From an uncultured Prevotellaceae bacterium (lineage in GTDB: Bacteria > Bacteroidota > Bacteroidia > Bacteroidales > Bacteroidaceae), in the NCBI GenBank assembly GCA_900318115.1, contig ONJJ01000018.1:1-60335 (forward strand): a stretch of 60,335 nucleotides of DNA, read 5' to 3'. Numbering within the stretch: position 1 is the stretch's first letter; each line of letters opens with the position of its first letter. Made by a program: the position numbers and the translations under genes. The notes beneath the pieces were generated by a model. The model was not told the DNA's origin and searched no databases. It worked only from the letters and a program-made list of their open reading frames with translations. Positions 26,578 through 34,186 of this stretch are shown in pieces.

Positions 26578-27339
26578 ATGAACGACTACATCGAAATCCA
26601 AGACCACTACGATCGTGGCACAACTCATGCCTCGTCTGGGTCCCTCGTGGGCGCAGGAGTATTCTCTGGTGTCATGACCCGAGTTTACCTCTGGATGGCC
26701 GCTGCACTGGCTATAACAGCTGGCACGGCATTCCTCACTATCAGCAGCCCCACGCTATTGCAGATGATTTATGGAAAACCACTTGTCATCTGGATCTTCT
26801 TCGCAGCGGAACTCCTGTTGGTCATCTCGCTTTCTACGGCCATCAACCGGATGTCGCCTACCGTGGCAACCTCTATCTTCCTGGCCTACGCCGCCGTCAA
26901 TGGTTTCACCCTCTCCAGCCTTTTCTTTGTCTATTCCATCGGCACTATCACTCAGGCCTTTGCTGCATCGGCACTGACTTTCGGAGCGATGAGTATCTTT
27001 GGAGCAACGACGAAGAAGGATCTCTCCGGCCTAGGCGGAATACTTATCATGGCTCTCATAGGGCTCATCGTGGCCAGCGTCATCAACATCTTCTGGGCAA
27101 ATTCCACCATGGACGCCATCATCACCTATGCAGGCGTATTCATCTTCGTGGGGCTCACGGCCTACGATACTCAGAAAATCAAGGCTATGACCTCCGCCGT
27201 AGAAGATAGTGTTGTCAATGGCTACGGCGATGCATCCATGCCGCGTAAGATTGCTATCATCGGCGCACTCACTCTTTATCTTGATTTCATCAATCTGTTC
27301 ATCTATATTTTGCGCCTTTTGGGGCGGAATAGAGACTAA
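26578..27339 (+). CDS. Bax inhibitor-1/YccA-family membrane protein
   Basis: 253 residues with about seven TM segments, starting after VMTRVYLWMAAALAITAGTAF. The family signature near the C-terminus is VGLTAYDTQKIKAM, followed by NLFIYILRLLGRNRD. Relatives such as bacterial BsYetJ form pH-dependent calcium leak channels, and E. coli YccA modulates FtsH; which applies here is unknown. It stands between the GH109 terminator and the rlmN promoter, so it is probably transcribed alone. Confidence 0.92.
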   Translation: MNDYIEIQDHYDRGTTHASSGSLVGAGVFSGVMTRVYLWMAAALAITAGTAFLTISSPTLLQMIYGKPLVIWIFFAAELLLVISLSTAINRMSPTVATSIFLAYAAVNGFTLSSLFFVYSIGTITQAFAASALTFGAMSIFGATTKKDLSGLGGILIMALIGLIVASVINIFWANSTMDAIITYAGVFIFVGLTAYDTQKIKAMTSAVEDSVVNGYGDASMPRKIAIIGALTLYLDFINLFIYILRLLGRNRD

Positions 27340-27373
27340 TTTCTGCCATTTTGGCATAAAAAAGCTTAAAAAC

Positions 27374-27404
27374 TTGCTTGTTCGGGCAGTTTGATGTAAC
27401 TTTG
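27374..27404 (+). promoter_or_regulatory. Promoter of the rlmN-to-secG cluster
   Basis: TAACTTTG at 27397-27404 with TTG at 27374-27376 and a 20-base spacer. It excludes the longest rlmN start at 27378 and supports a start at 27456 or 27474. Confidence 0.75.
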
Positions 27405-27473
27405 CACCGCAGTAGCCTCAAGACAACGAGGTTGCTGCGGTTATTTATAATAATAATGTACGCGCGCGTAGGC

Positions 27474-28652
27474 ATGAAAATAGAGAAGACACCATTGTTG
27501 GGGCTGACTATCGACGAACTCAAAAGCGTGGCGGCAGAAGTGGGGCTCCCTGCTTTCGCCGCCAAGCAGATGGCATCATGGCTCTATCAGAAAGGTGTCA
27601 CCTCCATCGATGAGATGACGAACATCAGCCTTGCTGCACGCCAGAGGCTCTGCCAGCACTTCGAGGTCGGGCGCAGAGATCCACTCTTGAGGCAGCAGAG
27701 TGTAGACGGAACCGCTAAGTATCTCTTCCCCACGAGTGATGGACACCGCGTGGAGGCCGTATTCATTCCTGATGAGGAGCGAGGGACCATTTGCGTCAGT
27801 TGTCAGGTAGGGTGCAAGATGGCATGCCGCTTTTGCATGACCGGGCGCCAGGGCTTCCAAGGCCAGCTCACGCCTACGGACATCCTCAACCAAATTTATT
27901 CCCTTCCTGAACGCGAGCGATTGACGAATATCGTCTTCATGGGACAGGGCGAACCCTTGGACAACCTCGACGCCATTCTGCGCGCCACGCAACTGCTCAT
28001 GGCCGACTATGGCTGGGCCTGGAGTCCTAAGCGTATTACAGTATCTACAGTAGGCCTGCGCAAGGGGCTCAAACGCTTCCTCGACGAGAGTCCCTGTCAT
28101 CTCGCCATCAGTCTGCACAATCCCTTCCACAATGAGCGTGCTGCTATGATGCCAGCAGAGAGGAGCTATCAGCTTGATGAAATGCTGGAACTACTTCGCC
28201 AGTATGACTGGACCGGTCAACGCCGTCTCTCCTTCGAGTACATCGTCTTTGGCGGACAAAATGATACAGACCGCCATGCCCGCGAACTTGTCCGCCTCCT
28301 CTCCCCCCTCGAATGTCGTGTCAACCTCATTCGCTGGCATGCCATCCCAGCAGCCCCATCTTCCATGCCTTCCCTCTCCAGTGCTGCCCCGCCCTCCCAT
28401 TCATACGAGGTCCCGTCCCTTTCACATGCGACCCCGTCCCTTTCACCTGCAGCTGTAGTGCCTGATGGTTCCTCATCGGGTCTCCCACTCTCCGATGCGG
28501 TCACTTTCCACGAAGCCGTCCCTGCCCGTATGGTTGCTTTCCGCGATTACCTCACCAGGCATGGTGTCCGTTGTACCATTCGTGCTTCGCGCGGTCAGGA
28601 CATCGATGCCGCTTGTGGCCTTCTCAATACCAAAGAACAAAACAAAGATTAA
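27474..28652 (+). CDS. rlmN: 23S rRNA (adenine-2503-C2)/tRNA methyltransferase RlmN, with a Ser/Pro-rich insertion
   Basis: About 392 residues. Start MKIEKTPLLGLTIDEL matches the family; 27456 is an alternative. The radical-SAM cluster motif is CKMACRFC (after CVSCQVG), with the SAM-binding MGQGEPLDNLD, and the substrate Cys is in RHGVRCTIRASRGQDIDAACGLL. Dual-specificity methylase of A2503 in 23S rRNA and A37 of some tRNAs. Odd: between VNLIRWHAIP and FHEAVPARMVAFRDYL lie ~50 extra residues (about 291-344) rich in Ser, Pro and Ala, with a 21-bp direct duplication in the DNA (GTCCCTTTCAC repeated). Orthologues I recall have a short loop here. All catalytic residues remain. First gene of a cluster in which the next start is only 8 bases away. 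Confidence 0.95.
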   Translation: MKIEKTPLLGLTIDELKSVAAEVGLPAFAAKQMASWLYQKGVTSIDEMTNISLAARQRLCQHFEVGRRDPLLRQQSVDGTAKYLFPTSDGHRVEAVFIPDEERGTICVSCQVGCKMACRFCMTGRQGFQGQLTPTDILNQIYSLPERERLTNIVFMGQGEPLDNLDAILRATQLLMADYGWAWSPKRITVSTVGLRKGLKRFLDESPCHLAISLHNPFHNERAAMMPAERSYQLDEMLELLRQYDWTGQRRLSFEYIVFGGQNDTDRHARELVRLLSPLECRVNLIRWHAIPAAPSSMPSLSSAAPPSHSYEVPSLSHATPSLSPAAVVPDGSSSGLPLSDAVTFHEAVPARMVAFRDYLTRHGVRCTIRASRGQDIDAACGLLNTKEQNKD

Positions 28653-28659
28653 ACGAACA

Positions 28660-29724
28660 ATGAACAATAGAATTATCTTTAGCCTAATGATGGTGGGCAC
28701 CCTGCTCTTGAGCAGCTGCCGCAAGGAATTCGTCTTACCGCGCGCCAGCGGACGCCCCTATGAGGTCATGGTCGTCATGAGTGACCGGGATTGGCAAGCG
28801 CCCCATGGCCGTGCCCTCTTCGGAGTGCTGGATACCGATATACCTGGTTTGCCCCAGCCTGAGCGCTCGTTCCATATTTCGCAGGTGGACCCCAAGCGCT
28901 TTGATAGCATTCTCAATATCTTTCGCAATATCATCCTCGTGGATATCAATCGTCAAATCTATTCCAAGACCACGATGAAGTTCACACGCGACAAGTATTC
29001 TATTGATCAAATTGTTCTCACCATACAGAGTCCGACGCCAGAGGCATTCGCGACCTTCTGCCAGGAACATGGGCAGGAAATCATTGACTTCTTCACCAAG
29101 ATGGAGATGAATCGCCTCGTCAAAGAACTGAAGGACAAATATTCCAAGGTTACGGCGCAGTTGGCTCATGAACTCTTCGATTGCGAATTCCATGCTCCCG
29201 ACGAGATCAAGAGTTACAAGCGCGGCGACAACTTCTTCTGGACCAGCAGCAACGGCGCATCGGCTATGGTCAATATTTGTATGTATAGCTATCCTTACGA
29301 AGGCCCCGAGACATTCAACAAGCAGTATGTCCTCGCCAAGCGAGACAGCATCATGGCGGAGAACATTCCCGGTACTTTGCCATCCATGCACATGGCTACC
29401 GACACTCTCTGTACAAGTGTTAAGCCCATCATCGTACACAATCAGTATGCCTTGGAGGCCCGGGGCCTCTGGTATATGGAGAATGACGGCATGGGAGGTC
29501 CCTTTGTCAGTCACTCTCGAGTGGACACGACACGCAACATCGTTATTGTCGTCGAAGGCTTTGTCTTCGCTCCAGAGAAAATGAAGCGAGGCCTCATGCG
29601 CCGGCTCGAAGGTTCGCTCTACACCCTCAATCTTCCCGACGAGAAGACAACATCCATCGTAACCACCATGGAAGAGGTGGCCGTCACGGCAGAAGACCGA
29701 CGGGCCGCCCGCCAAAAGAAATAA
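28660..29724 (+). CDS. DUF4837 family lipoprotein
   Basis: 354 residues. Start MNNRIIFSLMMVGTLLLSSC: signal peptide with lipobox LSSC, Cys20. The DUF4837 body starts SGRPYEVMVVMSDRDW and includes FFWTSSNGASAMVNICMYSYPYEG and RGLWYMENDGMGGPFVSHSRVD. Function unknown. It follows rlmN by 8 bases and precedes pdxA by 12 bases, the usual Bacteroidales order. A diverged paralogue is at 43908-45002. The longer frame starting at 28465 overlaps rlmN and is rejected. Confidence 0.92.
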   Translation: MNNRIIFSLMMVGTLLLSSCRKEFVLPRASGRPYEVMVVMSDRDWQAPHGRALFGVLDTDIPGLPQPERSFHISQVDPKRFDSILNIFRNIILVDINRQIYSKTTMKFTRDKYSIDQIVLTIQSPTPEAFATFCQEHGQEIIDFFTKMEMNRLVKELKDKYSKVTAQLAHELFDCEFHAPDEIKSYKRGDNFFWTSSNGASAMVNICMYSYPYEGPETFNKQYVLAKRDSIMAENIPGTLPSMHMATDTLCTSVKPIIVHNQYALEARGLWYMENDGMGGPFVSHSRVDTTRNIVIVVEGFVFAPEKMKRGLMRRLEGSLYTLNLPDEKTTSIVTTMEEVAVTAEDRRAARQKK

Positions 29725-29736
29725 TTTTATTATTCT

Positions 29737-30804
29737 ATGAGTAAGATCAAAGTAGGTATCACCCATGGAGACCCCAATGGCATCGGCTATGAGGTCATCC
29801 TCAAGACTTTTGCAGATCCCGCCATGCTGGAACTCTGCACCCCTATTATCTATGGTTCGCCCAAGGTGGCCAGCTACCATCGTAAAGCGTTGGAACTCCA
29901 AACGAACTTCGCAACCGTCAGTTCCGTGGCCAATGTCCAACCTGACAATCTCAACCTCATCCCCTGCACGGCCGAGGAAGTGAAAATAGATTTTGGGCAG
30001 GCCACTCAGGAAGCAGGAGAGGCTGCACTCGCAGCACTCGAGAGAGCCGTCAAGGACTGGAAGGATGGACTCATCGATGTCCTGGTCACGGCACCCATCA
30101 ACAAACATAGCATCCAGAGTGAACGCTTCAATTTCCCAGGTCACACAGAGTACATCCAGGCATGCGTAGGACATGATGACCAGCAAGCACTGATGATCCT
30201 GATGAACGAACGCATGCGCGTGGCGCTTGTAACCACTCACCTTCCTATAGCCAAGGTCGCATCTACCATCACACAGGAACTTGTGCTTCAGAAACTTCGC
30301 ACGCTGGATCATTCTTTGCGTCGTGACTTCTTTATCTCCAATCCTCGCATTGCCGTTCTGGCCCTGAATCCCCATGCCGGTGAGGAAGGCTTGCTCGGCA
30401 AGGAAGAGCAGGATGTTATCATCCCCGCTATGCAGCAAGCCGAGGAGGAAGGTATACACGCCTTTGGTCCCTATGCCGCAGATGGCTTCTTCGGCACTCG
30501 TGCCTACGAGTCCTTCGATGCCGTGCTTGCAATGTACCACGATCAGGGTCTGGCACCATTCAAGCTTTTGGCGATGGACGATGGCGTGAATTTCACGGCA
30601 GGACTGGACCTTGTTCGCACAAGCCCGGACCACGGCACAGCGTTTGACATAGCTGGCAAGGGCGTGGCTGACGAGAATTCGTTCCGTCAAGCCGTTTACT
30701 CAGCCATCGATGTCTTCCGCAACCGCGCCTCTTGGGACGAAGGCCGTAAGGATCCTCTGCCCAAACTCTTCGTTGACAAGCGCGACAAATCTGAACGAGG
30801 ATAA
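29737..30804 (+). CDS. pdxA: 4-hydroxythreonine-4-phosphate dehydrogenase PdxA
   Basis: 355 residues. PdxA signatures: ITHGDPNGIGYEVI at the N-terminus, VTAPINKHSI, FPGHTEYIQ (metal and substrate His), ALNPHAGEEGLLGKEE, and the C-terminal YHDQGLAPFKLL and TSPDHGTAFDIAGKG. It oxidises 4-phosphooxy-threonine in the DXP-dependent branch of pyridoxal phosphate synthesis, using NAD. Its stop codon overlaps the ATG of the next gene by one base (TAATG), so the two are translationally coupled. Confidence 0.97.
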   Translation: MSKIKVGITHGDPNGIGYEVILKTFADPAMLELCTPIIYGSPKVASYHRKALELQTNFATVSSVANVQPDNLNLIPCTAEEVKIDFGQATQEAGEAALAALERAVKDWKDGLIDVLVTAPINKHSIQSERFNFPGHTEYIQACVGHDDQQALMILMNERMRVALVTTHLPIAKVASTITQELVLQKLRTLDHSLRRDFFISNPRIAVLALNPHAGEEGLLGKEEQDVIIPAMQQAEEEGIHAFGPYAADGFFGTRAYESFDAVLAMYHDQGLAPFKLLAMDDGVNFTAGLDLVRTSPDHGTAFDIAGKGVADENSFRQAVYSAIDVFRNRASWDEGRKDPLPKLFVDKRDKSERG

Positions 30805-32069
30805 TGGACTATAAAGAACTTCAACCCATCAAGCAACGCTACGGTATTGTCGGCAATTGTGAGGGGCTGAACCACGCCCTCGACATAGCCCTTCAGGTAG
30901 CTAAGACCGACCTCTCTGTCCTCATCACCGGTGAGAGCGGTGTCGGTAAGGAAGTCATTCCGCGCCTGATTCATGACAATAGCCGCAGACGAATGCGCAA
31001 ATACTTCGCCATCAACTGCGGAAGCATTCCTGAAGGAACCATTGATAGCGAACTTTTCGGTCATGAAAAAGGTGCTTTTACGGGTGCCATAGCGGAGCAC
31101 GAAGGCTATTTCGGTGCAGCAAATGGCGGAACGCTCTTCCTCGATGAAGTTGGTGAACTTCCTCTCAGCACTCAGGCGCGTCTCCTGCGCGTATTGGAGA
31201 CCGGCGAGTACATCCGAGTCGGCTCCAGCGAGGTTCGCAAGACGGATGTCCGCATCGTCGCCGCCACCAACGTGAACATTCAGAATGCTATTCGTGACGG
31301 TAAGTTCCGCGAGGACCTCTTCTTCCGCCTAAGCACCATCCCCATTAAGATGCCTCCTCTGCGAGAACGAGGCGAGGACATCATTCTCCTCTTCAAGAAA
31401 TTCGCCATGGAGATTGCAGCCAAGTATCAGATGCCCGAGCGCATCACACTCACCCCCGAGGCTGCTGAGGTCATGAAGCGCTATAAGTGGCCAGGGAACA
31501 TTCGCCAACTGAAGAACGTCACGGAGCAGATGTCCATCCTCATGCGTGAGAGCCGTATCGTCACCCCCGAAATACTCTCGGATTATGAGATATGGCCGAC
31601 AATAGCTGAACAAGGTGGGCTGGTGCGTGTAGGAGTTTCCAATGGCGATTCCCACACCTATCAGTCGGAGCGTGAGATGCTGTTCCAGATGATCAATGCC
31701 CTGCACCGCGAGGTCAATGAACTGAAACAGCAAATCTCGCACGGGGCAGGGATGGCGCAGATTCCGCTGGAGACCCACGTGACGGTTCCTTCTGTGCCCC
31801 AGGTCACTCCCTCGGTCACTGTGATGTCTTCGCCCACGGTTGCCCCTGCGGCCTACCACGACCGAAATGCTCCCGAACGCCCCGACGCCACTCCCTATGC
31901 TGAAGAATACATAGAGGAGTCTCTTTCCATCGAGGATCAAGAGAAACGACTTATCATCAAGGCGCTGGAGAAGAACCATGGTCGGCGCAAGAAAGCGGCA
32001 GAAGAACTGCATATCAGTGAACGAACCCTCTACCGCAAAATCAAGGAATATGGACTTGAAGAGATTTAG
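30804..32069 (+). CDS. Sigma-54-dependent AAA+ transcriptional activator without a receiver domain
   Basis: 421 residues. The AAA+ domain starts almost at the N-terminus: Walker A GESGVGKE, the sigma54-contacting GAFTGA loop within HEKGAFTGAIAEHEG, Walker B TLFLDEVGEL, and arginine-finger region FREDLFFRLSTIPI. A Pro/Val-rich linker (~310-360) leads to a Fis-type helix-turn-helix (KKAAEELHISERTLYRKIKEYG). There is no N-terminal sensory domain, so activity is likely set by protein level or partners. It is conserved in this position in Bacteroidales next to lptE. Target promoters are unknown. Confidence 0.95.
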   Translation: MDYKELQPIKQRYGIVGNCEGLNHALDIALQVAKTDLSVLITGESGVGKEVIPRLIHDNSRRRMRKYFAINCGSIPEGTIDSELFGHEKGAFTGAIAEHEGYFGAANGGTLFLDEVGELPLSTQARLLRVLETGEYIRVGSSEVRKTDVRIVAATNVNIQNAIRDGKFREDLFFRLSTIPIKMPPLRERGEDIILLFKKFAMEIAAKYQMPERITLTPEAAEVMKRYKWPGNIRQLKNVTEQMSILMRESRIVTPEILSDYEIWPTIAEQGGLVRVGVSNGDSHTYQSEREMLFQMINALHREVNELKQQISHGAGMAQIPLETHVTVPSVPQVTPSVTVMSSPTVAPAAYHDRNAPERPDATPYAEEYIEESLSIEDQEKRLIIKALEKNHGRRKKAAEELHISERTLYRKIKEYGLEEI

Positions 32070-32171
32070 CAATCTGAAGGAATCCAATCGACGGACGCCT
32101 GAAAATGGACCATGGCTCCGGATGGCAGGAACTGAATGTGAAATATCGTCAGGGCTGAGAAAACAGGAAAG

Positions 32172-32774
32172 ATGAAAAATGAATCGAAAAATATGATAAT
32201 GAGCAAGATACATTTAAAGAGTTTTGGTCTGAAGAGTCATGGCGTCATTTCCATGGCCTTGAAAAGTGTGTTTTATTTTTCATTCCTCATTCTCCCTCTT
32301 TTCACTCTTTTCTCCTCCTGCGCCATCTCCTATAAATTCAATGGCGCCAGCATCGATTATTCTAAGACAAAGACCATCCAGATAGATCCATTCCCCATCC
32401 GTTCCACCTACGTCTGGGCGCCTATGCAGTCCATATTCAACAACAAACTGACCGATCTATACGCTCAGCAGACAAAACTCAAGCAGGTGAAGCGCGGGGG
32501 GGACCTCGTAGTGGCAGGCGAAATCACGGGCTTCGACCAATACAATAAAGGAGTCTCTGCCGACGGATATAGTTCTCAGGTTCAGTTGAAGATGACCGTC
32601 AACGTCCGTTTTACCAACACCAAGAACCACAAGGAAGACTTTGAACGTCAATTCTCGGCCACAACGGAGTATGACGCCAGCCAGCAGCTCATCGCCGTGC
32701 AGGAGGAATTGGTCACGCAGATGACAAAGGATATTTGCGAGCAAATTTTCAATGCTACCGTGGCCAACTGGTAG
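32172..32774 (+). CDS. lptE: LPS assembly lipoprotein LptE
   Basis: Up to 200 residues. Lipobox LFSSC followed by AISYKFNGASIDYSKTKTIQ, the sequence start seen in Bacteroidota LptE. The fold-defining parts FPIRSTYVW, ALKSVF and GEITGFDQYNKG follow. LptE plugs the LptD barrel that places LPS on the outer leaflet. Start: 32172 leaves ~47 residues before the lipid Cys, too long for a signal peptide; ATG at 32253 (MALKSVFYFSFLILPLF) gives a normal signal and may be the real start. It lies ~100 bases after the sigma54 activator. Confidence 0.88.
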   Translation: MKNESKNMIMSKIHLKSFGLKSHGVISMALKSVFYFSFLILPLFTLFSSCAISYKFNGASIDYSKTKTIQIDPFPIRSTYVWAPMQSIFNNKLTDLYAQQTKLKQVKRGGDLVVAGEITGFDQYNKGVSADGYSSQVQLKMTVNVRFTNTKNHKEDFERQFSATTEYDASQQLIAVQEELVTQMTKDICEQIFNATVANW

Positions 32775-32833
32775 GATTCCTCGGCACAAGAAACCTTCGA
32801 AAAAAGAATATAGTGAAATAATAGACCCTAAGT

Positions 32834-32911
32834 GTTATGCAATCATAGACCGCATACTTCTCGTAACGAAAGAAGGATTTATACTTAAGCACTCAAAATG
32901 TTATGCAATCA
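32834..32911 (+). repeat. Direct repeat covering the start codon of the TPR-like gene
   Basis: GTTATGCAATCA occurs at 32834-32845 and 32900-32911, exactly 66 bases apart, within a ~26-base imperfect match. Copy 2 holds the start codon of the next gene (ATG CAA TCA CTG). Copy 1 reads ATG CAA TCA TAG, a three-codon frame with a stop. Confidence 0.8.
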
Positions 32912-33769
32912 CTGACTACATACATCCAGAATCCAGAACTTATGGACGCTCAGGTTGTTGATGAACTATGGCAACTTGTAGAACGCAATCCGACCTATCA
33001 GGCAGCTTGGTTGTTGCTCGTGCGAGGACTCTATCAGCAGCAGGACCAGCGCTTCGGTGCTACTTTACGCAAGGCGGCACTGATGGTTCCTGATCGGGCA
33101 AAACTCTTTGAGCTGATAGAGGGCGATAAATACCGGGTTCAACCAGAGCGCCGTTCGCTCTTGAGCAGTCTTAGTGAGGAAGGCACGTCTGATCGCACCC
33201 AGTCGCTCATCGATTCCTTCCTCTCCAGCATTCCAGAGGAGCCTCGTCCTCGGCGCCAGCATCCCACCGATGCTTCTGTCGATTATATATCATATCTCCT
33301 CCAAATGGAAGATGCCCCTGCCGGGGAAGATTCCCGAGATGAGAAAGATGACCCTGTTAGCGTAGAAGTTCCTGCAGAGCAGTTCTTAGGATTAGAGGAA
33401 GTGCCTTCCGTGGGTTCCCCTTCCGCGGGTTCCCCTTCCGCGGGCTCCTCTTCCGTGGGCATTCTTTCGGATGATGTTCCAAATGCGGATTCTGAAATCT
33501 TGACAGAAGAGGATGCACATACTCCAGAAGAAAATTCCGATGAATGGTTCGAAGAAGAAGATAAGGATGATAAAAATGCACCTTCTGAGGTCTATTTTAC
33601 CGAAACTTTAGCCCGAATTTACATTAAACAATGCAAATATGACAAGGCAATTGAAATTATTCGGCGATTAAGTTTGAATTATCCAAAAAAAAGTCGTTAC
33701 TTTGCAGACCAAATACGGTTCCTAGAGAAGTTAATTCTCAACGAACGGTTCAAAAATAAGGAAAAGTAA
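32903..33769 (+). CDS. TPR-like protein of the lptE-secG cluster
   Basis: 288 residues. The N-terminus (TTYIQNPELMDAQVVDELWQLVERNPTYQAAWLLLVRGLYQQ) and C-terminus (ETLARIYIKQCKYDKAIEIIRRLSLNYPKKSRYFADQIRFLEKLI) form helical TPR-like hairpins, matching a conserved but uncharacterised protein at this place in Bacteroidales. No signal peptide. The middle (~155-215) is acidic and low complexity. It includes three 15-bp tandem units giving GSPSAGSPSAGSSSVG (about 33,410-33,460), another case of Ser/Pro expansion. Its function is not known; a scaffold role is inferred from TPRs only. Confidence 0.85.
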   Translation: MQSLTTYIQNPELMDAQVVDELWQLVERNPTYQAAWLLLVRGLYQQQDQRFGATLRKAALMVPDRAKLFELIEGDKYRVQPERRSLLSSLSEEGTSDRTQSLIDSFLSSIPEEPRPRRQHPTDASVDYISYLLQMEDAPAGEDSRDEKDDPVSVEVPAEQFLGLEEVPSVGSPSAGSPSAGSSSVGILSDDVPNADSEILTEEDAHTPEENSDEWFEEEDKDDKNAPSEVYFTETLARIYIKQCKYDKAIEIIRRLSLNYPKKSRYFADQIRFLEKLILNERFKNKEK

Positions 33770-33789
33770 TCATTAAATTCATAAACAAA

Positions 33790-34170
33790 ATGTACACATT
33801 ATTTGTAATTCTCGTTCTCATCGCATCTGTTCTCATGTGCCTCGTTGTCCTCATTCAGGAATCCAAGGGAGGTGGTCTCGCCAGCGGTTTCGCCAGTGGT
33901 AACCAACTCATGGGTGTTCGCAAGACCACAGATGTCATCGAGAGAGTAACCTGGGGACTGGCCATTGCCATGGTTGTCTTCAGCGTATTATCCGTCTACA
34001 CCATTCCTGCAGCAGGCACCGATGCTTCCGTCATGGAGAACGCAGCCGTCGAGCAGCAGACCACCGCTCCCACCAATCTCCCCGGCATCCCCGCTACGGA
34101 TATTCAGGAAGCACCCGCTGAGGCTCCTGCCGAGGCTCCTGCAGCACCTGCCGAGGCTCCTGCCAACTAA
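33790..34170 (+). CDS. secG: Preprotein translocase subunit SecG
   Basis: 126 residues. Two TM helices (residues 2-22 and ~55-75) flank the conserved cytoplasmic loop QESKGGGLASGFASGNQLMGVRKTTDVIERVTW, the SecG signature. The C-terminal tail (~85-126) is Ala/Pro/Glu-rich with repeats EAPAEAPA and EAPAN, as seen in longer form in Bacteroidota SecG. It is a non-essential part of SecYEG that aids SecA-driven export. Last gene of the cluster begun at rlmN, 16 bases before the next start. Confidence 0.95.
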   Translation: MYTLFVILVLIASVLMCLVVLIQESKGGGLASGFASGNQLMGVRKTTDVIERVTWGLAIAMVVFSVLSVYTIPAAGTDASVMENAAVEQQTTAPTNLPGIPATDIQEAPAEAPAEAPAAPAEAPAN

Positions 34171-34186
34171 TTAAAGAAGCGCGTCA

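Noticed and set aside
28735-30690. 651-codon minus-strand frame opposite the DUF4837 and pdxA genes
   Set aside because: It mirrors two well-supported plus-strand genes; its composition is that of an antisense shadow in GC-biased DNA.
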